Shown one piece after another: positions 13,342-19,585 of a DNA stretch of 19,585 bases. Origin of the DNA: JAENVU01 sp031422675 (GTDB lineage Bacteria > Actinomycetota > Acidimicrobiia > IMCC26256 > JAENVU01); contig JANPMG010000157.1 of assembly GCA_031422675.1 (NCBI GenBank), forward strand, positions 1-19,585, in the 5' to 3' direction. Every line of letters begins with the position of its first letter. Within the stretch, counting starts at the first letter, position 1. The position numbers and the translations under genes were made by a program. A model generated the notes under the pieces. It was given only the letters and a program-made list of their open reading frames with translations. It was not told the DNA's origin and made no database searches.

Positions 13342-13392
13342 CATAACAGTGAGAGTGTAAGGTTGGAGAAACTAAACGAGGTCACTGTTATG
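13342..13392. promoter_or_regulatory. 11-bp inverted repeat enclosing the AAA ATPase start
   Basis: CATAACAGTGA (13342-13352) and its exact reverse complement TCACTGTTATG (13382-13392) are separated by 29 nt. The right arm ends in the ATG start codon and directly follows the GAGG ribosome-binding site (13378-13381). The pair could fold in mRNA to hide the start codon, or be two protein half-sites flanking the promoter. A TAAGGT -10-like element (13358-13363) lies between the arms. Confidence 0.6.
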
Positions 13393-14592
13393 TCTCAAGT
13401 TTCGGGAAAGAACCCGTTCCGACCGGGCGTCGGCACGAGGCCGTTGTATCTCGCGGGGCGCGACGGCCAGAGCCGGCGGTTCGACGCAATGCTTCGCGCC
13501 GCTCCCGAACAACCCGCGAACATGAAGCTCGTCGGGCTTCGCGGGGTTGGCAAGACCGTTCTTCTCGGCGAGTTCGAGACCCGGGCCACCAACGCGGGCT
13601 GGGTCACGGTCATGCTCGAAATCCAGCCTGGACACAATCGTGAACAGGCGCTCTTCTCGGCGCTCGAATCGCTCGCGAAGCAGAAGCTGCTGTCGCTCTC
13701 GCGTACCGAGCGGGTACGCGCGCTCACGGCGAAGACCGTCACTCGCGTCGTCTCGGCGGTACGAGTGACCTGGGAGGGCGTCACGCTCGGCCTCGATTCC
13801 GCTACCCCCGGCGGGGCCCACGACGTTGCCCGGCTGCTCTTCGATCTGGTCGAGGCCGCGCTCGACAGCGGGTACCACGGCGTGGTGGTGCTGCTCGACG
13901 AGATGCAGATCGTGCGCGACGAACGCGACCGGGCCGGTGAGCATCCGCTCTCGATGCTCATCGCCGCGGTGGTCGCGCTTCAACGTCGAGAGATACCGCT
14001 CGGCCTGGTCGTGTGCGGACTCCCGACCCTGACCGGGAATCTGCTCAAAGCTCGCTCGTATACGGAACGGATGTTCCGGGGCGAGCGAGTGGACGCCCTC
14101 GACCCGGCGGCAGCAGGAGAAGCCTTGGTCGAGCCGCTTCGGAGCACCGACACCCGCGCCGACGGCGCCTTGGTCACACGCGTGGTCAGGGAGGTGGAGG
14201 GATACCCCTACTTCATCCAACTCTGGGGTGCGGAGCTGTGGGACGCGGCCGCCGCGGCCGAGACGGACCGGTTCAGTCTCGGGCTTCTGGACGCAGTGAC
14301 CGAGGACATCTATCGCCGGCTCGACTCGGACTTCTACGAACCACGCGTCGCGACCTTGACACCTGCGGAACAGGATCTTCTCGTCGCGACCGCCGCGTGT
14401 CCCAGCTATCCCCCACTCGTCGTGTCGGAGATCAACAGTGCGAGCGAGAAGACACCGGGAAACATCAACGTGCTCCTGGGCCGCCTCGTCGAGGCCGGGG
14501 TGATCTATCGCCTGCGCAAAGGCCAGTACGACTACACCGCGCCGAAGTTTCACCAGTACCTACTTCGCCGCCCTGACGGTCCGTCGTTCTGA
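13390..14592 (+). CDS. Stand-alone AAA-type ATPase with C-terminal winged helix
   Basis: 400 residues from ATG 13390, chosen for GAGG at 13378-13381; an upstream TTG at 13363 lacks a site. Walker A is GLRGVGKT (49-56), Walker B VVVLLDEMQ (165-173), a sensor-1-like segment GLVVCGLPTL (205-214), and a conserved SYTERMFRGERVDAL block follows (about 223-237). From about 335 the C-terminus looks like a winged helix (LTPAEQDLLVATAACPSYPP, then a NINVLLGRLVEAGVI segment). The architecture matches the AAA_16/ATPase_2 and Orc1/Cdc6-like group of ATP-binding proteins, whose bacterial members mostly lack known function. It faces away from the tRNA-Trp operon and converges on the anti-sigma gene. No partner gene is adjacent, so the role is unknown. 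Confidence 0.8.
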   Translation: MSQVSGKNPFRPGVGTRPLYLAGRDGQSRRFDAMLRAAPEQPANMKLVGLRGVGKTVLLGEFETRATNAGWVTVMLEIQPGHNREQALFSALESLAKQKLLSLSRTERVRALTAKTVTRVVSAVRVTWEGVTLGLDSATPGGAHDVARLLFDLVEAALDSGYHGVVVLLDEMQIVRDERDRAGEHPLSMLIAAVVALQRREIPLGLVVCGLPTLTGNLLKARSYTERMFRGERVDALDPAAAGEALVEPLRSTDTRADGALVTRVVREVEGYPYFIQLWGAELWDAAAAAETDRFSLGLLDAVTEDIYRRLDSDFYEPRVATLTPAEQDLLVATAACPSYPPLVVSEINSASEKTPGNINVLLGRLVEAGVIYRLRKGQYDYTAPKFHQYLLRRPDGPSF

Positions 14593-14631
14593 TCAGCGAG
14601 CTGACGCGGTGGTCGGGAATCCGAGGGGTGG

Positions 14632-14997
14632 TCAGCCCGCCGCGAGCAGCCGGCGACGAGTACGCGCCGCCATGACCGCGGCCGTGGCCGCACCGGCCAA
14701 CGCAGCCCCGCCGAGCGCCGCGCCGGCAACCGCAATCCGCCGTCCGGTGAGGATCGACCGAGCCACGCGTCGTTCACCCTCGGCGGCGAGCGAGTTCAGG
14801 GTCTGGGCCAGACTCCCCGGCGTCGGTTCCAGATACGCGGTGCGGAGTGCGCTCAAGCTGCGAATCAGCCGGCGGTAGCGAGCCAACTCGGCCTGGCAGC
14901 GCAGATCGGACTCGATGAAGGTGCGTGTTCGTTCGTCGATCTCGACGGTCCCGTCGGCCACACCCGGGAGCAGGTCCGCCACGTCTTCATACCGCAT
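14632..14997 (-). CDS. Single-span anti-sigma-like protein with degenerate zinc motif
   Basis: 121 residues from ATG 14995-14997 (MRYEDVADLLPGVADG). The start lies inside the last codons of the ECF sigma gene (11-nt overlap), with GAGGAAGGA upstream, so the two are coupled. The N-terminal part aligns by eye with zinc-binding anti-sigma domains, but the H-x3-C-x2-C motif reads F27-x3-D31-x2-C34, leaving one ligand. A transmembrane helix spans about 88-110 (AVAGAALGGAALAGAATAAV), followed by a basic RTRRR. It probably holds the sigma factor at the membrane through a helix bundle that does not need zinc. A longer frame to 15030 is unlikely. It converges on the AAA ATPase gene 39 nt away. Confidence 0.65.
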   Translation of the reverse strand: MRYEDVADLLPGVADGTVEIDERTRTFIESDLRCQAELARYRRLIRSLSALRTAYLEPTPGSLAQTLNSLAAEGERRVARSILTGRRIAVAGAALGGAALAGAATAAVMAARTRRRLLAAG

Positions 14998-15550
14998 GGG
15001 CGGCCCGTCCTTCCTCGAACATCTCGTCACGCAACCGTTTGCGGGCTCGGTGCAACCGGACCTTCGCGGCCGACTCCGAGATCCCGAGTTCGGAGGCGAT
15101 CGCCTCGTGGGTCAAGCCGTAGACGTCACGCAACACCACGACCGACCGCAACTTCGGCGGGAGCCGGTCCAGGGCGGCGGCGATCCGCGCGAGTTCGAGG
15201 GTCGACTCGGTCATGGCCTCGGGCTGGACCTCGTGGCGCAGTTCGGTGGGGTCGAAGCCGGGCATCAGGGGTTCGGTCCGAAGCCGACGCCGACGCGAGA
15301 GGTGGGTCGAGGCGCAGTTGGCGGTGATCCGGTACAGCCAGGTACTGAGTGCGGCGTCGCCGCGGAACCGACCGATCCCTTTCCACGCCCGGAGGTACGT
15401 GTCCTGGACGACGTCGCGCGCGTCCTCCTCGTTGCCCGTCAAGCGGATCGCGAGGGTGAACACGTCGCGGTAGGTACGCCGGACCAACTCGTCGAACGCC
15501 AGGCGGTCTCCGGCTTGGGCGGCGGTGATCAGTTTGGTCTCATCCATCAT
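14987..15550 (-). CDS. ECF-family RNA polymerase sigma factor
   Basis: 187 residues. Region 2 spans about 19-84: FDELVRRTYRDVFTLAIRLT, then DARDVVQDTYLRAWKGIGRF and STWLYRITANCASTHL. Region 4 spans about 127-176: LDRLPPKLRSVVVLRDVYGL, then THEAIASELGISESAAKVRL and HRARKRL. A variable linker lies between, and there is no region 1 or 3, as in ECF (sigma-70 group 4) factors. The start is ATG 15548-15550 or the next ATG, with GGAG 5-8 nt upstream. The stop overlaps the anti-sigma start. Upstream is rpmG (92 nt), with GGAAAC-N16-GTT near the rpmG stop as a weak candidate for a self-recognised promoter. The signal it answers to is not visible. Confidence 0.92.
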   Translation of the reverse strand: MMDETKLITAAQAGDRLAFDELVRRTYRDVFTLAIRLTGNEEDARDVVQDTYLRAWKGIGRFRGDAALSTWLYRITANCASTHLSRRRRLRTEPLMPGFDPTELRHEVQPEAMTESTLELARIAAALDRLPPKLRSVVVLRDVYGLTHEAIASELGISESAAKVRLHRARKRLRDEMFEEGRAAHAV

Positions 15551-15642
15551 GGGCGCTCCGATCGAGCGGGGTTCAGACCCACGGACGCCCGCCGAGGTTA
15601 CGTCGGCAGGCGGCGAGGCCCGATGATGGGAACTCCCGGGAG

Positions 15643-15804
15643 CTAGCGGGTTTCCTTGTGCACCGTGTGACGACGGTCGAAGCGGCAGTACTTCTTCATC
15701 TCGATCCGCTCACGGTCGTTGTTCTTGTTCTTCTTGGTGATGTAGTTCCGTCGCTTGCAGTCTTCGCAGGCGAGGGTCACCTTGATCCGCTTCTCGGACG
15801 CCAT
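15643..15804 (-). CDS. rpmG: 50S ribosomal protein L33
   Basis: 53 residues: MASEKRIKVTLACEDCKRRN, then YITKKNKNNDRERIEMKKYC and a FDRRHTVHKETR end. This is a complete L33 with its usual length. Cys13 and Cys16 form the first zinc pair. The second pair is incomplete, with Cys40 followed by Asp43 where zinc-type L33 has Cys. L33 binds 23S rRNA near the E site. The ribosome-binding sequence is weak (AAGAAG). It lies 60 nt after tRNA-Met, matching the tRNA-Thr, tRNA-Met, rpmG order seen in other actinobacteria. Confidence 0.95.
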   Translation of the reverse strand: MASEKRIKVTLACEDCKRRNYITKKNKNNDRERIEMKKYCRFDRRHTVHKETR

Positions 15805-15863
15805 TTCGCTTCTTCTTTCATCGCCGACCGGGCCGCGAGGGCGTCGGTCGCACTTGATCGGTG

Positions 15864-15937
15864 TAGCGGGAGAGGGGATCGAACCCTCGACCTCACGATT
15901 ATGAGCCGTGCGCTCTGACCAGCTGAGCTATCCCGCC
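15864..15937 (-). tRNA. tRNA-Met (anticodon CAT), elongator type
   Basis: Minus-strand cloverleaf: acceptor GGCGGGA with TCCCGCT, D-arm TAGCTCAGCTGGTCAGAGC, anticodon arm CACGG-CTCATAA-TCGTG and T-arm GAGGG-TTCGATC-CCCTC. The paired first base (G-U) and the lack of three G-C pairs beside the anticodon loop argue against initiator tRNA. A lysidine-modified Ile2 tRNA cannot be strictly excluded. CCA is not encoded. Confidence 0.94.
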
Positions 15938-15982
15938 GGGCGCGACACCTGGGGTGGTGACTGCGGGTCGACTCCTCCACGC

Positions 15983-15999
15983 GCGATCGGTTCGATCGC
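15983..15999. repeat. Hairpin between tRNA-Thr and tRNA-Met
   Basis: GCGATCG-GTT-CGATCGC, a perfect 7-bp stem with a 3-nt loop, in the 77-nt spacer of the two tRNA genes. It is probably a structure in the tRNA precursor near RNase processing sites. There is no U-tract. Confidence 0.4.
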
Positions 16000-16014
16000 A
16001 CGTGACGACGTCGG

Positions 16015-16087
<73 letters not shown>

Positions 16088-16094
16088 ACACTTC

Positions 16095-16118
16095 CCGGCT
16101 GGGAAACTTGCCAGCCGG
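16095..16118. promoter_or_regulatory. Dyad CCGGCTGG-N8-CCAGCCGG upstream of tRNA-Thr
   Basis: A perfect 8-bp inverted repeat with an 8-nt centre, 7 nt before the tRNA-Thr 5' end, in the divergent region shared with the acetyltransferase gene. It could be an operator or a 5'-leader hairpin. A TAATGT element at about 16127-16132 (minus) is a possible -10 for the tRNAs. Confidence 0.4.
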
Positions 16119-16130
16119 AGCCCGACGACA

Positions 16131-16159
16131 TTAGCAACCCGAAGCCCGTCGGATACCGT
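16131..16159 (+). promoter_or_regulatory. Possible promoter of the acetyltransferase gene
   Basis: TTAGCA (16131-16136) and TACCGT (16154-16159) have a 17-nt spacer. The -10 ends 6 nt before GTG 16166, so the mRNA would be leaderless, in agreement with the absence of a Shine-Dalgarno there. Confidence 0.4.
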
Positions 16160-16165
16160 CCGGGC

Positions 16166-16660
16166 GTGGTGACCACCCTGCGACCTGCATCGCGCGCCGA
16201 CGCCGACGCGATCCGGGCCATCTACAACGTGGAGGTTGCCGGAAGTACCGTGACCTTCGATCTCGTGCCCCGGAGCCTCGAGGACCAGGTCGCGTGGATC
16301 GAGGAACACAGCGGCGGCCATCCGGCGATCGTCGCCGTCGACCAGTCCGATGCGGTGGTCGGTTTCGGGTCATTATCCCCCTACCGCGAGCGACCGGCCT
16401 ACTTCACGACGGTCGAGGATTCGATCTACGTCGATGCCGATCAGCGCTCGGCGGGAGTGGGACACCAGATCCTCTTGGAGCTGATCCGGCTCGCCCAGAG
16501 CTACGGCTACCACTCGATGATCGCCCGGATCGTCGGCGGCCACGACGCGTCGATCAACCTCCATCGGCGCTGCGGTTTCGAGATCGTGGGCACCGAGCAC
16601 GAAGTCGGGCGCAAGTTGGGGCGCTGGCTCGACGTCGTCGTGATGCAACGCATGCTCTGA
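16166..16660 (+). CDS. GNAT N-acetyltransferase, phosphinothricin acetyltransferase-like
   Basis: 164 residues from GTG 16166 (a second GTG follows immediately). It begins VTTLRPASRADADAIRAIYN and EVAGSTVTFDLVPRS, the opening typical of the Pat/Bar and methionine-sulfoximine acetyltransferase family. The acetyl-CoA loop is RSAGVG (94-99). The family tail NLHRRCGFEIVGTEHEVGRK plus GRWLDVVVMQRML is intact. Such enzymes acetylate the amino group of glutamate analogues or amino acids, but the natural substrate is usually unknown. Normal PGENxAS in motif A reads VGGHDAS here. It converges on the large ATPase gene with only 8 nt between stops. Confidence 0.87.
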   Translation: MVTTLRPASRADADAIRAIYNVEVAGSTVTFDLVPRSLEDQVAWIEEHSGGHPAIVAVDQSDAVVGFGSLSPYRERPAYFTTVEDSIYVDADQRSAGVGHQILLELIRLAQSYGYHSMIARIVGGHDASINLHRRCGFEIVGTEHEVGRKLGRWLDVVVMQRML

Positions 16661-16668
16661 ACCGCGAC

Positions 16669-19585
16669 CTACCGGACGTCGAGCGATGTGAGCAGGTCCC
16701 GGCCCTTGACCACGACACCGAATGGTCCGGTCATGCCGAGCTCCTCGCCGATCGCGATTGCCTTCTCGAGGTGGGGGCGAGCCGCAGCATCGTCGCGGTC
16801 AGAGAGCATCCGGCCGTGGAAGTAGTGCACGCGCGCGAGGTACGCACGAGCCCCGGCCCGCTCGCACAGCGCGATGGCATCGGCGTGGTGGCGGTCGGCG
16901 TCGTCGGGGCGACCGAGTATCTCGGCGGCCGCCGCCAGCCCGGTGTCGTTACCCTCGCTGATCGTGCCGCCACTCCAGTTGAAGATGCCGGCGAAGGGAA
17001 GCAGCGCGTCGTAGAGGAACTCCGTGATGCCGCGGCTTTGCTGCAGGCGCGGGGACATGCGCGCGAGGCCACAGATGTTCACGGGGTAGAGCGGGTCGCG
17101 CCGCAGCACCGCACACTCGTCTGCGACCAGCCAGTTGTAATGCGGCCGGGCTTCCTCGAATCGGTCGCACTCGTAGAACGCGCCGGCCAACGCGAGCCGC
17201 CACGTCGGGAGGCCGGGTTGGGCGGTGACCAGGTCCTCGATCGCGGGGATGAGCTCGTCGACGCGACCCTGGCCCTGGCGGATCGCATAGAAGAGCGCCC
17301 CGATTGCCGCGCTCTGGTTCTCCGGGTCGATCCCTGCGTCGCCCGCGAGCGTCATGCCCTCGATAGTCAAGCGTTCTCCGTCGGCCAGGCGCCCGGCAAA
17401 GACCACCTGCTGGGCCTCCTTCCAGAGAGACCAGACCCGGGAATCCCGCCGGCGGCTCTGGTCGGCGAGGCGTTGGAGCGCGGTAAGTCGGCCATCGGCC
17501 TCGGCGCGATCGCCCACCATCGAGGCGATGGCGAGCTGGAAGATGTGCGTGTCACGGAGCGTGTTCGTGTCCCCGATCTCCTCGGCCATGGCCTCGGCCT
17601 CGGCGTTCACTCGTCCGAACTCGATGTGCCACGGTTGGGAACCGTCCACCATCGTCCAACTCCGCGTCAGCACGTAGCCGAGCGTGATCGGATCCTGCGT
17701 AGCGCGCGCGATGGCCATGGCCTCGCGTCCCAGGGCCATGCGCCGAGCGTCGTCGGCGCCGTGCTGAATCTCGACGGCCAGGGACGCCAAGAGTCGAGCG
17801 CGCTCCGACGACGGATCCGGACCTAACGCCTCGAGTGCCTCCTCGAGCAGCGCGACCAACTCCACGTCGACGTTGCCGACTCGGGAACTCCCGCCGGTCA
17901 GGCTCACGAGCACGAGGGCCGCCTGCGCCAGTCGACCGACGTCGCCCGCGTCCCTCGCGATTGCCGCCGCGTCGAACGCCACGCCGCGTCGACGTTCGTC
18001 GCCACCAAGGCCGAGCGCGTCGGCCCAGGCCAAGAGGAGGTCACACCGTTCCGCCGGTGGGGCGTCGTCGACCAGCTCCATCGATCCGAGCGCCCGCTCG
18101 AAATGAGCGGCGGCGGATTCGAACGCAAGGTCCGCGAGGGCGCGTTCCCCGGCGCGCCGGGCGAACGCGGCGGCCTTGGTGGCATCGCCCGCGAGTGCGC
18201 CTTCGCCAAAGTGGAAGGCGAGCTCGTCGAGGTGCTCGTCGAGCTTCGATACGTACCGGGCCTCGATCACCTCGCCGATCCGCCAGTGCATGCGGACCCG
18301 CCGGTTCGTGGTCAGCTCCTCGTAGAGCGACGCGCGCACGAGCGCGTGCGCGAACGCGTACCGGCCGGGCGCGCCCGGTGCCTCACGGATGAGGCCGAAC
18401 TGCGTGGCTTCGTCGAGCGCGTCGAACAGCTCGTCCCCGCCCGGACCACCCGCGCCCTCGATCGTGGCGAGGTCGAACGTGGGGCCGATCACCGCGCCGA
18501 TCGCGAGGGCGCGATTCACCGCGTCGGACAAGCGGGAGAGTCGACGCCCGACGACCTCCCGCACACCCTCCGGGATGCCGAAGTCGGCGACCGCGCCGGC
18601 GGTGGTCCAGCGCCCGTCGTCGTCCTGGACGATCGCGCCGGACTCGGCGAGGTGGCGCAGCACCTCACCCACGAAGAACGGGTTGCCCTCGGTCTCGGTA
18701 TGCAGCGCGAGGGCCAGGTCCCGACCGCCTTCGGTGAGCTCGTGGCCGGCGACGTTGGTCATGAAGCCCGAGATCTCGTCCTGGTCCAGGCCCTGGAGAT
18801 CGAGCCGGTCGACGCCCGGTTGGCGCCGCAGCTCACCGAGCACGTCGGAGAGTGGGTGGCTGCGGTCGAGGTCGGTGTCGCGGTAGGTGCAGAGGAACAG
18901 CACGCGCATCGGCGTTGCCGACCGGAGCAGATGGCGCAGCAGAACGAGCGAAGGTTTGTCGGCCCAGTGCAGGTCATCGAGCACTAGCACCACGGGCGCC
19001 GCGGCCGAAATCTCGGAGAGCAGGTCGGCCACCGCGTCGAAGAGTCGGAAGCGTTCGGTCTCGGCATCGGCCACCATCGGCTCGGCGAGACCAGGAACGC
19101 GGCTGGTGATGTCGGGCACGATCCGCACGAGTTCGCCGCCGAGCGCGCCGATCTCCGCTCGGACCTGGTCGGGTGGCGTGACCGAGACGTAGTGACGCAG
19201 CGCCTCGGCGAACGGTCCGTACGGTGCGCCGAGGTCTTCGTCGCAACGTCCCCAGAGCACGACCGACCCTCGGTCGTGCGCGGCGCGCACCGCTTCGGTG
19301 ACGAGCCGCGTCTTGCCGATGCCGGGCTCGCCGGATACGAGCACGGCGCGACGCGCGCCTTCGGCCGTCTCCTTCCATGCCGTCGTGAGCGTCTCGAGCT
19401 GGTCCATCCGTCCCGAGAACGGGAACGCCGGGTTGGTGTCGACGAACGCGGGAAGTGGCGTGGCGGTGATCGGGTCGGTGATCTGCCACACGACCTCGCA
19501 CGAGGGCAGTGGCTCGGGCAGTCCCTTGAGCTCTAGCCCGCCGAGCGAGCGGAGTTCGAGATCGGTGCGCGAGCCTGCGAGGGCG
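16669..19585 (-). CDS. Cyclase-domain / STAND ATPase / helical-repeat regulator, 3' part (open at right edge)
   Basis: The frame is open past a GTG at 19491 to the window edge, so the gene starts outside. The 31 residues before that GTG (ending LGGLELKGLPEPLPSCEV, then VWQIT) match the extreme C-terminus of class III adenylate/guanylate cyclase domains. Counting from the GTG, Walker A is GEPGIGKT (54-61) and the Walker B block is VVLVLDDLHWAD (167-178), as in MalT/LuxR-type STAND ATPases. A sensor and winged-helix-like part follows (to about 400), then about 500 residues of TPR-like helices (for example GERALADLAFESAAAHFERAL). No LuxR helix-turn-helix is present at the C-terminus. It is a probable cytosolic signalling protein joining cyclic-nucleotide synthesis to ATP-dependent sensing. 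The activity of the cyclase domain cannot be judged from the tail alone. Confidence 0.85.
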   Translation of the reverse strand, partial: ALAGSRTDLELRSLGGLELKGLPEPLPSCEVVWQITDPITATPLPAFVDTNPAFPFSGRMDQLETLTTAWKETAEGARRAVLVSGEPGIGKTRLVTEAVRAAHDRGSVVLWGRCDEDLGAPYGPFAEALRHYVSVTPPDQVRAEIGALGGELVRIVPDITSRVPGLAEPMVADAETERFRLFDAVADLLSEISAAAPVVLVLDDLHWADKPSLVLLRHLLRSATPMRVLFLCTYRDTDLDRSHPLSDVLGELRRQPGVDRLDLQGLDQDEISGFMTNVAGHELTEGGRDLALALHTETEGNPFFVGEVLRHLAESGAIVQDDDGRWTTAGAVADFGIPEGVREVVGRRLSRLSDAVNRALAIGAVIGPTFDLATIEGAGGPGGDELFDALDEATQFGLIREAPGAPGRYAFAHALVRASLYEELTTNRRVRMHWRIGEVIEARYVSKLDEHLDELAFHFGEGALAGDATKAAAFARRAGERALADLAFESAAAHFERALGSMELVDDAPPAERCDLLLAWADALGLGGDERRRGVAFDAAAIARDAGDVGRLAQAALVLVSLTGGSSRVGNVDVELVALLEEALEALGPDPSSERARLLASLAVEIQHGADDARRMALGREAMAIARATQDPITLGYVLTRSWTMVDGSQPWHIEFGRVNAEAEAMAEEIGDTNTLRDTHIFQLAIASMVGDRAEADGRLTALQRLADQSRRRDSRVWSLWKEAQQVVFAGRLADGERLTIEGMTLAGDAGIDPENQSAAIGALFYAIRQGQGRVDELIPAIEDLVTAQPGLPTWRLALAGAFYECDRFEEARPHYNWLVADECAVLRRDPLYPVNICGLARMSPRLQQSRGITEFLYDALLPFAGIFNWSGGTISEGNDTGLAAAAEILGRPDDADRHHADAIALCERAGARAYLARVHYFHGRMLSDRDDAAARPHLEKAIAIGEELGMTGPFGVVVKGRDLLTSLDVR

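Noticed and set aside
13159..14592. Integration of a mobile element at tRNA-Trp carrying the AAA ATPase
   Set aside because: The ATPase lies on the 5' side of the tRNA, whereas integration normally uses the 3' end. No integrase or repeat of the tRNA end was seen.
14593..14631. Terminator between the AAA ATPase and anti-sigma genes
   Set aside because: Only a TCAGC/GCTGA short stem is visible near the stop, too weak and without a U-tract to call.
15551..15650. ECF-type promoter GGAAAC-N16-GTT ahead of the sigma gene
   Set aside because: The spacing and the -10 part are only partly like known ECF promoters, and the -35 lies inside the rpmG coding end. It is not strong enough to list as a feature.
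19489..19491. GTG at 19491 as the start of the large ATPase gene
   Set aside because: The frame continues to the window edge and the preceding residues look like a cyclase C-terminus, so the gene is partial.

Overview
This is a high-GC bacterial chromosome window, almost certainly from an actinomycete in the broad sense (phylum Actinomycetota), perhaps a deep-branching class such as Acidimicrobiia. The evidence for the phylum is the long coiled-coil insert near the N-terminus of RpoC (about residues 141-230, the actinobacterial beta' insert), the acidic N-terminal extension of NusG, frequent GTG/TTG starts, and the order tRNA-Thr, tRNA-Met, rpmG ... tRNA-Trp, secE, nusG, rplK, rplA, rplJ, rplL, rpoB, rpoC known from mycobacteria and relatives. 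The class-level placement is only inference.

Layout. 1-1076: a small accessory island. It holds the start of a leftward ribbon-helix-helix-like gene (cut by the window edge) and, divergent from it, a two-gene unit of an XRE repressor and an AbiEii/DUF6036-like nucleotidyltransferase. That unit looks like a toxin-antitoxin pair, with a palindromic operator on the -10 and a probable leaderless start. 1089-1118: a strong hairpin between the convergent nucleotidyltransferase gene and rpoC. 1146-13232 (leftward): the transcription/translation core, read as tRNA-Trp, secE, nusG, rplK, rplA, an L10-type leader, rplJ, rplL, a good sigma-70 promoter with an overlapping dyad, rpoB and rpoC. 13390-14592 (rightward): a stand-alone AAA-type ATPase whose start codon lies in an 11-bp inverted repeat. 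14632-15550 (leftward): an ECF sigma factor overlapping a gene for a membrane anti-sigma-like protein with a decayed zinc motif. 15643-16087 (leftward): rpmG, tRNA-Met and tRNA-Thr. 16166-16660 (rightward): a GNAT acetyltransferase of the phosphinothricin acetyltransferase type. 16669-19585 (leftward, open at the right edge): a large regulator joining the tail of a class III nucleotide cyclase domain to a STAND-type ATPase and a helical-repeat region.

How it fits together. The core block makes RNA polymerase beta and beta', elongation factor NusG, the SecE translocon subunit and the ribosomal stalk/L1 proteins, with tRNAs interspersed. In mycobacteria the rpmG-to-tRNA-Trp interval holds hadABC. 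Here it holds the ECF/anti-sigma pair and the AAA ATPase. Downstream of rpoC the usual rpsL-rpsG continuation is absent, and the XRE/nucleotidyltransferase unit converges on rpoC instead.

The best leads for something new are the XRE-nucleotidyltransferase unit and its control region, the inverted repeat at the AAA ATPase start, a roughly 22-residue insertion inside the second zinc-binding loop of RpoC, a 12-nt minisatellite in rplJ, and the zinc-motif-degenerate anti-sigma protein. I found no insertion sequence, CRISPR array, rRNA or phage module.
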